Origin: Numida meleagris
Taxonomy: Eukaryota; Chordata; Aves; Galliformes; Numididae
Assembly (NCBI RefSeq): GCF_002078875.1
Contig: NC_034410.1
Coordinates: 95,781,292 to 95,845,291 of the forward strand
Length of the DNA: 64,000 nt
Direction of reading: 5' to 3'
The notes under the pieces: generated by a model
Told to the model about the DNA's origin: nothing
Database searches by the model: none
What the model saw: only the letters and a program-made list of their open reading frames with translations
Part shown: one piece after another, positions 46,614 through 60,000 of the stretch
Layout of the letters: every line of letters starts with the position of its first letter
Numbering within the stretch: the stretch's first letter is position 1
Program-made: the position numbers and the translations under genes

Positions 46614-47340
46614 CAACTTTTTAATAAAAAATTAGAAGTAATTTCATTTCAACCACAACTGTTGTGGACACTGTTGTATCTCCTCTGTGCCCAAGATTTT
46701 AAAAATAACTTAAATAGAAACAATCACCCTGGCAGAATTAAAAACAACGCTAGCTACAAGGACAGGGAACAAGTGGGTATTTAGGAGAAGTATCTAACTG
46801 ATTTTACAGGTTTCTCTGATCAACATTTGTGATTGGAACTTTGTGCGAAAAGGGCATGTGGTTCACAACTAACTATTTTGCAAACATACCTTATGTGCAT
46901 GTTAAGAACTCCCCCATAAAGGGCCGAATCCTGCTGTTCTTCTCCAAGTTTCGCTAAAATCAACCCCTCTGTGACACTGCACTCTATTCTGCTGACCTGC
47001 TACTGTGTGTCATGGTTAATACTGCAAATAACTCTCAGTGGAGTTCAAAATCCCTGGTTTTAACTGTAATTATTCTATGGTACTAAGAGTTTGCAGGTTT
47101 CTTGTAGAGGCCTGCAGGACAGTATGATTTATGCCCATGAAAAAGGATGAAAGGGAAGAAGAATTAGGTGGACAGTTTATAAAATCATTAACCATTTTCC
47201 ATGATCAGCTCTGTTTTCAGCTATTTCGATAGCCCCCACTGAAGACACGTAAGTAACGTACGCTCTTCATCTGAATAAAACTTCCAATATTTGCTTTCTT
47301 TTATGCACTCTCTAAATTGCCGTAAACATCCAAGATATCC

Positions 47341-47452
47341 ATATATATATGCACACAGACATACATGTGTATGTCTGCAAGTGTCTATATGCATACGCAT
47401 GTCCAGGTGTACATATATACACAGACATACACATATATATACATATACATAT
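47341..47452. repeat. Degenerate (TA/CA)n alternating purine-pyrimidine tract
   Basis: Interrupted runs such as 'atatatatatgcacacagac' and 'acatatatatacatatacat' lie in the probable IMPA2 3' UTR or flank. They form an alternating tract of about 110 bp. Confidence 0.85.
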
Positions 47453-47952
47453 CAATGGATAATATAGCTATGACATAGTTAGGAAACAATAATGTCATTT
47501 TTACTGCATCCTTAAGTATCATAGAACAAGGGTATTATAGGCACACATCTTAACTACTCGTCCTTACTACAGTCCTAAAAGCTCATTTACCTGAGATCTG
47601 CATCTGTAAAAATAAAGTTCAATTTTTAGCTGCATGTTACAAAAGACTAAATATCAGCCCCACAGATAGGAAATTACAAGTTACTTTGAAACTAGAGCTA
47701 CAAGTAAAATATGCTATCCTGTAAAAAAGATACTGCCGAAAGAGATACATATTAAAAAGGAAACACGATTCTTACAGGTTTAAAAATCTCTCTGTGCCTT
47801 CCCACACGGTAATAAATTTATAAAAAGTATTTGACACAGAAAATCTCCCCAGAAAGCATTCTGCTGAGATCACGTACCCTTTAAGCCACTCATCTTGCAC
47901 AAGTTACGTAGTTCAGGAGAGCAGACTCCAGATTACACGTACTTCATTTCCA

Positions 47953-48068
47953 TCAGTTTTCATCATCCCGCCTGTAGTGAATAGTTTGTATTTCCTGAGC
48001 TATGAACATCGCCATCTCTCTGGTGCCCGCAGCAATCACTCGGCAGGACATGAGATCCAGAGGTCCCC
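47953..48068 (-). CDS. IMPA2: IMPA2 coding exon 8 and stop
   Basis: This exon is 116 nt: (G)[20 protein letters not shown] then [17 protein letters not shown], with stop TGA at 47953-47955. The acceptor is CTTGTCCTCAG. Confidence 0.97.
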
Positions 48069-51000
48069 CTGAGGACAAGAGGGTTAATGAGAACTGTCTT
48101 AGGTGATGTAAAAAGGCAACGTGTTCTGAAATATAAACCACGCTGTAATTAGAAGGGCAACCTAATTCAGGAGCTCCTGTCTTGAAATCTCTTGCACAGA
48201 AGTGATTTCAGAAATTTCCAGATGCAGTGCTGAAGCAGGCAACAGAACTAGTGGATGTTTAGATTTCTTCAGTACCCAACAATAAATGCATTATTTCCTT
48301 CATTTAGTAACAGGAAGGGATAGGGCAAAAATTAGTTCCATCAGCATACCCTTCTTAATACACAGCACCTTTCCACGATATTGCATACTGGTCGCCAGGA
48401 ATCCATTACTCTGTCTTTATATGTGTACTATATACATGAACAAAATAAGGGGCTGCGCTGTCATTTATGCCCTCTAGTAGTCCCTCGCCATATCTGCTCG
48501 GACGTGTACCTGAGAGTGCTTCTGTCTGGGAAGGCTGTCTGCTGAAATTGGTCTGGAGTCTAAGCATGCCTACCAAACTCGAGGGCTAGCTCTTTACAGT
48601 AAATCTGATGCTTTAAAGGAATTGCACCGAGTCATGGAAATACAGTTTGACCCAGAAGACCTTTGATGTGATGAAACACCAGGCTGGAATTACATCATTG
48701 TGGTATGAATAACTCAACAGAGTCTAAAGGAAAGTGCAGATGTTCTTGCTTAACATTGCCAGAAATGAGACTGAGCCACAGGAGGACTGTACTGAGGTGA
48801 CTCCAGGTGCCTGAAATAGCCACGTGGTCCCCCAAAAGCCCATGAAACAGGAGTACTGCACTCACCTGAAGTGTCTATCACAGTGCCACCTGCCTCTCTA
48901 ATGATGACAGTAGCTGCTGCCAAGTCCCAGCAGTGTAACCCAAACTGGTAATATGCGTCGGCAGCACCAGATGCCAAATGGCACAGAGCCAAGGTGGAGC
49001 TTCCAATCACACGGACCCTGAGCATGGCAAGGAGACAAAGAAACACAAAGCAGGAAACACCTTTGATTTTGACCCATGTGTCAAGACTGAAAAATAGGCA
49101 ACATACTTTTTTTTTTTTTTTTAAACAACTTTTGGTCACAAATATGAGACACATACTGTAAGATATCTTACCCGTGTGCTTGGGCCTTCAGCAATCTCTC
49201 AATGTTACCAAGGAACAATTTCAAAGTTGCAGGGTCACGTTTTGGACCAATTTCTGTTAAAATTAAGGCCTTCGAGATATCTGCAATGGAGGTAGTTGCT
49301 TTCATTACTTCAACAGTTTCCTGGTAGCTTCTGGAAATTTGTTTGAATTAAATGCTAATGGACTCGTTACAGAAAAACAATTTTTGTGTTCCCCCTTATT
49401 TTTTCACCCCAAACTCTTTCTAAGGATAGGACAAGTGGCAACTTCACATAAAAATTCAAGCAAGTCTATATTTCTGCTATCAAACAGTCTGATCTCAACC
49501 CTTTTTTTTCTTTTTTTATAGAACAGGAATATTAAAAACAAGAATGCATTCTTACATGTCATCTGTTTCCATACATTATTTCATATACCTGTCAACTTTT
49601 GGCAAATTCAAAAACTTCATCAGTAAAAAAACCAACACAGTTATGTAGTAATTATTAACAACACTAAATTAATCATATTTAAAAACAGAATGGTTCCTGA
49701 ATAGGAAACTTCAATGTAATTTGTTAGTAAATTACAAGCACTTGGGGATACACTAAGATGAATGAAACATTTCTACTTAAAACCACCAGTCATCCAGTAG
49801 CAGCTTCCTTTTGTTAGGTCATTTCAGAGACTGAAAACACCTTATGACTGAAAAACCTTCCTATTACCATAAACAAAAACAGTATTTTACTGAATAATAT
49901 TAATAAATGAAAGCTGCATTTGTATTGTGTTCAGCAAAGACCATGCTAGTCACCACCAGGTGAGGACGATAGCTCTGTGTACAGCCAAGACTCACGGTGA
50001 CTCGCAAGGTGTTGAAGCAGCCCTCCTGTGAGATCTGCATGTTGCTGGTATATAGCAAGCAGATGCCAATTTAGGTGGAGATGGTTGATCAAGTGTCAAG
50101 CGTTCCTACTTCTGCTGTGCCAGCTGAACTCAGAGGTTTAGCTGCGGATTACTTGCTAGCCAGGCTGTGCCCAAATGTCAGGTGTCACCTTTACCCTACG
50201 TTAAAGGCCAGACATTCATTCACATAGGGCATCTCCACCTGGTTATTACAGCCAATTGCGTAAATTAAAGTTCTTAGCAGAAGTAGCAAGGAGGTTTTCA
50301 AAAGCAAATTAGGATGGAGTGAGACATCATTTAATTAAACCAGCTACCAATGAATTAGTATTGCAGAGGAACATTCTGGATGCAAGCAATGTGGTAAGTG
50401 ATCGGTGAGTAGCAGGTATGTAATTAGATTAAAAGTTACAGGATATCACAAAGCTGAAGTATAGGAACACAGATTTAGCAATCACTTTTTAAACTACTGC
50501 ATTAAAATAGAGGAACGCTGATCCAGACACACTGCAGGATGTTCTCTGTTTAGCCACAACAGAAAACTCGGGATAGTGAAAGCAATCTACCGCATATGTT
50601 TTTGCACAACACACCCAACTTATAATTACAGAATATTTAATGCATGCCTCATTGCTAAAATGCACCAAGCATTCAGACTGTACCAGTCACAGACAGAGAA
50701 ATAGGCTGTAACTAAGACAGATTTTCTTTTGAGTTATTAAGTGTATTTCTGATGAATAAATTGATTTCTCCAATTTTCTTCAAGGCTACAGCCAGGCAGA
50801 AATTGGATAAACAGAGTTTAAACAAAGTAGAGGGAGGTCATTGCTTAGGAAAAAGGAGCTGGCTGATCACAAAACCCAGTGAGGTTTCAGGTATTCAAGG
50901 TACAAGAGAAAATTTACTGACTGCTCCTCACTCTGGTAGAGATTTAACAGCGATAGGGACACATTTATGAGGAAAAGACCAATTCTCTTGATGATAGAAG

Positions 51001-54000
51001 ATTAAGAGAAGAAAATACACTTACAATATTAGTACATGTAAGGCCAGATCTGTATCTAAGTGTGAGAAGAAAGTAAAACTCAAGGTCAGAGGGAAGATGG
51101 ATCCTTCATTTACGTGTATCCTGTCTGTTTGGACTCACAAACCAGACCTCTACAAAACTTGTCATTTTGCCCTTACTGTAATTTCAAATGATTAAACCTG
51201 AACAATGAATGCATAGTGTAGATCAATATTACACAATGCTATACAAGTAATCACATTTCCTGAAAACGAAATGCATGAAGCAACATGACAGCCTACGACG
51301 CTGACATGTCATGTGTTGGTGAAGGCTACTTGAATTCCAGCTGTAGGTACAAACTTGCTCTTTTCCACCCTCAGTTTACTTCACCGAAGCCACAGTCCTT
51401 ATTAGAAAACAACTGTGACTGTATACACTTAAAACATCAACAGAAGTGAGACTAAAAGTGAGACTAAAGAAGGTCCATCTTCACTGATGAAAGTGCCCGC
51501 CACCAAATGATGTCTCTGAGAAAAAAGGAAAATTCCAAAGTATTTGAAAGGGCAGAAGGCTTGCTTCCCTGGCTGTGTTCTAGACTCCTACACTGTATAC
51601 TCCTACACTGGCTACTCTGGAAACCCAGAGAAAGGACAAAAGTGGCACTTGCCAAAATTATTCCTTACTCAACTGGAGACCAGAAATTTTTGTCTACAAA
51701 AGTGAGTGAGGCTCTTCTGGGAGCGGCTCGGCCAGCCCAACCAAGAGTACACCCTAGCTTTTCCTTAGCCTCTCCCAGAGCAGGCTCTTGTGGATTATGA
51801 GATATTCAAGCACGGACAAAAATGTGTGCATAATAAAGGATTAAAATTTTAATTCACACTGACTTTACAATTTGCTCCATTTCTCCAAATGGGCAGACCC
51901 TGGCTCACAATTTCACACAAGTTTTGACGTAGGGTCTTCCTTGGTTACTACAACGCATCTGTACTTTGAATTTCTTGAACTTCCTGTGTTTCAGGCTCAT
52001 TAAGATCTCTTTTGGGCTGAAATTTTAACCACCTCCTTTAATATACCTCCTGTGTATGACGATGTAAATTTTTGGCACATGTTGGCTTCTGTCTAATAAC
52101 TGAATATTATAAGGAAACTTCTCTATAAATTTGTTTACTGTTGATTTACCAGTAATATAATTCCATTAAAGCATTAAGTGTTGCTAGCCATTTGTATGTT
52201 AAAATACACCTCACACAGAAAAGCAAGCTGTTAAAGAACCCCTATGAAGCATGCATCCTGTAGTTCACTGGTAACACGTATATCTACAGACATAATACAC
52301 TTTATGATATACAAGTTTATTGGAATAAAAAGTGAATGACAGTCACCACAGTACAGTGAATTCGATTCACCATTCCCATTGCATCTTGCTCATAGTGATG
52401 CTGGTGTACAGCTGGAATGAAACTGGTGAATCTATTAATTCTTCCTTATTTTAAACAAAGGTTATGAACCAAAATAATTTAGATTTACTTAAGTAGTTCA
52501 CATTCAGCTGTATATTTTCAAAAGAAAGTGAAGAAAATTGTGACTTTTCAGAAAAAAAAACCAAACACATAAAAACAAAATTATCATGCAGGAGAAATAC
52601 CGTCCATCAGGATAATGATGTTCATTATCCTAATGATGATTTGCAACAACTCTGAAACAAAATTAACATATTCCTTTTAGAGTTCTAACAAAATCTAGAC
52701 CAACCTGTCTCTTTTGATACCTGAAGCCTTTTGTCATTACAAAATGCCCCTTGACCTCTTCTACCAGTGTATAATCGTTCTTCAGTGCAGTGGTAAATTA
52801 CACCAAATTCAAGCTTTAAGATTTTGAAAAGGAAAGAAATGAATGCAACTCAAATTACTCATCATAAATATAAACAACTACTAATGGCAGAAAGATCAGC
52901 AATATTTTAATTGGTACAGGTAATCAAAAATTATATAGATGCTAATAAACTGGAATAATTTTACTATTACTGTGATATTTGAGATATAGGTCGTATAAAA
53001 TTCAGTTTACAAAGTTAATTCAATCTGTTCACGATCTTCTAAACTCTTACTCGCAGCTTATTTGGGTTCACGTTAGAATAGATTAAACGCTAAGCTGATT
53101 TCAAATTCAATAAAATGTTTATACTGAAAATACGCAAAACTTCTCTACGGCCGGATTCTGAAAGCTTTGTATTTTTCACTGGTGAGCACTTCTGCCGAGA
53201 AGAAGTCCATTAACTTTGGCTGGACCCTAAAAATTTGCAACCCCAAATACACAGACATGATCAGTCAGGCATACAAACTCAAAAGTCAGGGCACACAGTT
53301 GACTAACAATGGATACTTTTATTTCCACTTCACCTTTCACAGGCATTTAATTTGCCTGCCTTTTCAACCAAAGTAGTACCCCCCCAGTCACTTTTTCAAA
53401 TGTCTCTCTACAAAATTGTTTTCTTTAAACATAAAGGTGAGAATCTCATGAAATTATGAGATTCCAAGAGGAGTTTGAAGAAAAATATCAAATATTCTTT
53501 GTCAAACCTCTCAGTGAAGGCCGGAGAGTAAGTAACACTGGATTCTTTGTGTGAATATCACTTCACCTATGAGAGGAGGGTCCCAATTTCAACCTCGATT
53601 TAAACCCAACATATTTAATTATTTTAATAGCTTTCATCAAAAAGATCTTGAAGGACTTTACAGACTTAAATGATCAGCTCCTAAAATCACCCCTAGATAA
53701 GTACTATTAGCTACATTCTATTTAGGGGTGGACAGATACACAAAAACTAAGCGACTTGCCCAAGGTCACAGAAGTTGGTAACAAGGTCAAGGAAACATCT
53801 CAGATGTTCTAGACCACAAATCTTTTCCTGCTGCCCTCCTCCATTCAGGGTGAGTAATCTCTGGTCCCTCCTCAGGGACAATTCAAAGGGAATAGTCTAT
53901 AGTCTGTCCTTGCTCCTTACCCTGAGGTCCCATGTAAACCAAGGATTTTTTTTTTTTTTTTTTGAGGGACACTATTAATAGACTCTTTCCCTGAAGACAT

Positions 54001-57000
54001 CTGCAAGAATTTCTTCAGTACTGTTCAAGGCTTACATTCAGGCCAGTTCCCCTGTGTGTGCTTTGGCTCTTTTTCAGCTTGTTTTTTTCTGCTTTTCCCA
54101 TTTGTTTACTGAGAGAATTTTAACATCATTCTTTATTTTTGTTTCAGCTTTGTTCAGTTTACGTAACCCAAAATATGCAGCATCAAAATCACAATGGTGT
54201 TCTAGAAAACATAAATATTAGAGAAAACTGTCTGGTAACAATATGTAGCATTCAAAAGGACCTCTGAGAATGAATAAACTTCAGAAAAGCATGGAAGTGT
54301 TTCTTTGCAGTTGCCATGTTTGAAAAGTCTAACCAGAGAAGTACACAGCATTATTCTGTTTGAATCCATAAGCACTGCTAGCACATCTGAAAACGATGTT
54401 ATTATTGCACAGAATTCTCGCTGACTTCAGTTACAGCTATATATATATTTGAGATTGTGGACTTAGGCTGGAAGAGGTAAATTTCTTGGCAATCTGAATA
54501 GCTATTTCTTCAGTATATATCAGTCTTGGCAATTTGAATAGCTATTTCTTCAGTTTATATCAAACTGTAAAATGGCGACATCTGGAGAAAAGCCACTAGC
54601 ATGAATGTGTACACGGTTGGACTAGGTGATCTTAGTGGTCTTTCCAACCTTCTCCATGATTGATTCCATGATCTAGGAAACTTAAAAAGGACAACAAATA
54701 TGAAGGCTAGGTACTTTCTTATCGCCTGTAATCATGCTCTCATGAGGGAAATACAGTCATTTTACTGCATTACGAAAACCTCAAAGGCAGATTAAGCGAC
54801 CTAGGCCCGTAATTTTGTGCTCTTCATGGAAAGCAGTTCCAAATTGCCTTATAGTAGCAGTTAGCTTTCACAGACACTGCTAGCAGGAAAGAAGCAATCA
54901 TAATCAACAAAAGAACACTGGGAGATACGGTTAAATTATGAATATATTTAACTTATTAGGGTTTTGTCTTACAAAACCTTGCTTACACCAGCACTTCATT
55001 TTTTGGCACATAAATCCTGTAACATTTATAATAATTTAGAAGAATTTTCCTGTAAATGCCAGTTTGCATAAGTGAAGTTTTGCAAGACTGGGATTTTAAG
55101 CTAGTAGAGTATAACCAAATGCATTTGAAAAGCATGGGAAAGCCTGAGCAATGTGGATTTGTTTTTTAAGTTCCCACATGGTTTTGAGGCTTTTAACCAA
55201 ATCTCCGGTATCCATCTTAAAGAACATACTTCATACCTCTTTGTTAACAGCAAATCCAATGCTCACTGCCACTGTTGGAAATCTGTGAAAAACAAGAAAT
55301 GAAGTATTACTGATGAAAGTTCTCTCAACTTCATACTTACATAGCTCACTTACACAACAAAACCCCACCTGAAGCTCTGTACCAAAAAAGCTCTCGATAT
55401 TATGCTATTTCTCCTTCATCAGTCTCTTTAACTTTGTCAGTTCCATTTAAAAAGTGATTTAATATTAGAAAAGGCAAGAAACAAATACTTAAAGACATTA
55501 GGATCTTTATACTAAATACCTTGTATATTTTAATAATATTTTTGTCCAGTGCTTTTACAACAACTCATTAGTTTTAAGAGCACATTTTGTTCCAGTGAAC
55601 TGAGAAGGTGAGATAGCAATTAAGTCACAAGGTGATACCTTCTGCTGACATAGGGAGAAACCTGTTCCTCTACCCTCTCTTTTGCCAAAGTGATGGTCAT
55701 GTACTTAATTTGCTCCTTTTAAATAAGTATTTTCATTGTTTTTTAAGCAATGAAATAAATCTATGTATTCAAATATATTTCAGAAAAGGTTATGAAGATC
55801 CAGAAAATATTGCTAGAAAGAGAAAACTTCACTTAGTTGCATCAAACACCAGCACATGAGCCCCCCTCCTTCCCAACTTGAATTCTATACAATTACACCA
55901 GAAGTCAGGGAAATGCTTTTTTTCCCCCCTGCTAACTATAAAGCAAAAACATAATTCAGTTTTTTAAGCAGAAGTATTATGAACAATCATAAGTTTACAA
56001 CTCCTGCCACTCAAATGATGAAGAGAAACTTTCGTATTTTTGCAAAAACGATGCGCCTAGGCTTCTTATTTTTACAGAGCAGTATTACAGGAGATTAAAA
56101 CCACCATCTACATTCAACCTAGTTTTCATCTACATACAGCCTAGTTTTCATATGGCAAGATTGAATTTCCCAGGGAAAAAAGAAGCACTTGTATTTGAAA
56201 GGGAGAACACACCACTACGAAAAGGAATGCGTAACAACCACATAGAGAGTTAGGCCAAATGTCATCATAGTACAGCCTTGTTTCTTCAGTTCAGCTCAAG
56301 TCTCTACATGTTAATGTGTGGTATATATAAACGAGCTGTGAGTCAAGAGCTTCTAGGTCATTAAGCAATCAGTAGAAACATTATCTTACCTTTAGATAAC
56401 AGAACAGTGCTCTCTCTAGCACAAACACACACTCCCACAGATAAAGCATAAAACAACAGAGGGATGACTCCCGCTTATGTGTCACAGGAACGAATTTACC
56501 ACAGTAAAATACCTTTAAGCAGAAGGGAGGATTTGTGAGAAGCTGAATTTTGTCATTTTATGTATTCCTCATACCACTGTCTACTTACCTATGTACAAAA
56601 TTGCAGGTTCCATCGACAGGGTCAATAATCCAGGTAGGACTGTCAGTGAGGACACATTTTGAACCAGCAGCAGTGGATTCTTCTCCAATAAACCTGCATT
56701 TAATTGGGAATAAAATGAGCGTCTCAGAAAACTTGCTCAAGTATGTGACTCAGTAAGTTTAACTCCATCTTCCTGTCTTTTGAAGAAGTATTTAGTTCAT
56801 AAATACATACAAATGTTATATACATGCGCTCATATATATATATAAAATTCATATATATATGTATACAAGCATGTTTCTTTTTTCATTGGAAAATGGGAAA
56901 CTTTCACATAAACTTTAAATGAGAGCTCTCAACTTCATAGCATACTATTTCACGTGGTAAAAAAGAACTCCATTCACCTTCACCTTCCTAATACACCATT

Positions 57001-60000
57001 AAAAAAATCATGAAAATTAATGCAGAAATGGATCTGAATTGGCACTCCTGGAACTCTAAAGGAAGTTCTTCTGTAGAACGTAATTTTATGGTTGAGGTTT
57101 GCCTCTTGCAGTAAGTCATATAAACTGCAAAATGTAGCTGCTTCTCTTTGCAGCAGGAAGTAATGAACAAGAATCCACAACCTCACTCCTATTAAAATTT
57201 TTTTTTTACAGTAGTCAGTCAGGAAATTAAAAAGTTTACACAGTTGAACTTTCTTCTTCCCATGACCCAGAGAAAATACAACTTTTTTTTTTTTTTGGTA
57301 TGCGCAAGGCACACATTGAAATTTGAGCTCATCTTGTGTCCCTATTTCTTTCATTTAAACGCTGTTTTTAAAAATCTTTCTTCCCTGGGAAATGTACAAC
57401 CAGTCCTGGAGTATTTCCTGCTGACCTTAATTATCCTTGCTCTCCCATAAACTGCTCAGAGTCTGTTTTTGTAAGAGCTGTGCAGGTTGCTGCTCTCACA
57501 GATTTGAATATGGTTCTATATATACAGAATGTGCAGAACTGGACTGCTAGCACTAAATCTCGCTTTTAGTTTCACATTGGAACAATCGGTATTGGTATTC
57601 AGAGTTCCTGCAAACACTTGAGGAAAAAGACACAAGTAAAAACAATCGGATAAAATAAAGAGAAAATGTCTTTCGCAGAAATAGTTGCTTTCCTAGGACT
57701 AGAGTAGCAGCTATTTGCTTCTGTGCCTCCAATATCCACTGCAAGATGCCACATAATGCTGCAAGGAGGAGCTTAAAATGTCTTGCAGATGGCACAGATG
57801 GAGAGTTCTTGAATTTTCCAAGTGCTATTTTGCCTTTTCCTCAGCAGAAGGGGACCGTTTTGATGCCATTAAGGACCCCCAGTTGATATGAGAAGGGAAG
57901 CAGCAAGAGTTTGTTGCTATTTCAATCTCCATTAGAGAACAGCTGAAGGACACTGTAAGTGTTAGTGTGCAACTAGGAAGCCAGAAAAGATTTGAACAAG
58001 TGTTTGAAGTTCTCAGTCAAACATAGCACATTACAGATTCCTTGGTCTATATATTCCATTATTTTGTTTCATTGATGTCTTTTTCTTTCAAAAATCTTGT
58101 AATTAAACGCAACCATAACCTCAGGCAGCACTCCTGGATGCAGGTGAAACCCATTTTCTTGCAGCTGGTCTATTATCACCCACAAATCACACCTCTGTTT
58201 CCATCTCTGCCAGGTCCTTCATGTAGCCATTGTCTTGCAAGCCAAAGGAAGGTGAAATGGGACTCTCTTTAAAAACAAGAGTATTTCTTTAAGGTGTTTT
58301 ACCCTCATGCATCTGGGGGACTAACCTGTCCCTTCCCTTTTCCCTTCAGTGGGCTATGATGTTGGAGTCCTCAAGTACAAAGCTCTAACACAAAGCTCGG
58401 GTACAGCAGTGCCATTGCTAGGTACTGATTGATGTCCAAAGGTCAATTTTCAAAAATGAATGTAGGACAAATTAGGTGCATGCTATATGAAGTTTTGGCT
58501 AGCAGGTAAAATAAGGCAGCCGCTGCTACACAATACTGGGTACTGTGATTGTTCCTAAAGGCTAACATCAGATGTATTGCTCTATGGATCCGTGTCCTGT
58601 AAAAACACACAAATAGAGCAAAACATTCAGGCTGAAGTCCTAAATTCCAAATGTTAGGCATAGTTTAAGAAGTGGGAGGTGTAGCCATGTTATTATGGTA
58701 GTTAATTTAACATGCCAGACTTTCAGCTCTTCTGACCTCTCTTCAAATCTGGATTAAAGTTTTCTCCCACGGAAAATGAGTCCGGTAATTTTATCCAAGC
58801 TTTAGTGGACATCTGCTCACGCCTCAAAGCCACTCTGAAATTCAGTGCTGGAACAGCAGGGAAGCTGTAGCACAGCCCAAAGGTTGGAAGGGGCAATATC
58901 CATTGGAACACTGAAGGTTCAAACCAGGGCTACCCCTCCTCCGTCCCTTTATGGGGTCTGAGAGCAAAATGCTGGCAGCCACGTTTGGATGTCAGCCCCC
59001 GTCATGTCCGAGTTCTGACTGGAACAGCTCCAGGATTAAGGCCACAATTGACACCAAAGATGACAGCTTGTGTAACAATAACACAGGCAAATGACACAAA
59101 AGCCTTTTTCAGCCAGCAGTCCATGATATTCTGGCTCTGCCTATCTGTGCTACGAAGATCAACCAGAAAAAAAAAATCCTTTTGGGAATATTTCCTTGGA
59201 GCATTTCAGAGTGCCAAAGAGAGAGAGAGAGCAAAGAAGAAAACTCGGTTGAAGCACAAATGAGAATGATATACGTCCCTTGGCCAAGCAAAGACGAGAA
59301 GAAAGAAATATAGGACGGAACCACATTTTTAACAGGTTTTCCTAACACTCCCCTACTCCTGAGTACATTTTCAATACCTCAGGATGTATCACTGCCAGAG
59401 CGCAAATGGTATGAATTCCAATGAGAGCTCTTCTAGGTTTTCTAACTCCCAAGATACATTTCTGGAGTCAGAAAACATAAAAATCAAGATAACTTAAGAG
59501 AAGGAGAAACAACAGAAACTTTCATTGATGCTTTCAACAGCCAGATTAGGGAAAGACTGAACACAGTTTAAGTGATCTTTTGATTTTTTCATTGTACTTC
59601 AATTGAAACCTCGATTCCTTCTGTGGATTCCTCATTGCAAGCATCTAAATTTAGTCTTTTAAATCTAGTTTTAATTTACTGTTTAATCTAAGTGCCTTTC
59701 CTGTCTGAACAAACTCAAAACAAAAACAACCACCACTATCATCAGAAAAGAACTGCCTTGAAGAAATAGCAATTCCTTTACTTGCCTATAGCAATCCCTT
59801 TATTTGCTTTTGAAGTCAGAAGTAAAGTGCACAGAGTTAGTAAAAGTTGGACATTTTTCTGTTTCTTGGTCTATGTTGACCTTATAAATTTTGTTCCCAT
59901 TTTGAGTAACTTAAGTGCTTCTGTTGATTCCAGTTTCATGCAAAATGCGTATGTTTTATGTTCTCTGCCAGACTGTTCAAGGCAAAAAGAAACAACACAC

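Noticed and set aside
48750..49154. 134-codon minus-strand open frame taken as a single-exon gene
   Set aside because: Only 48866-49017 is coding (IMPA2 exon 7). The rest is intron, including the poly(A) run read as lysines.
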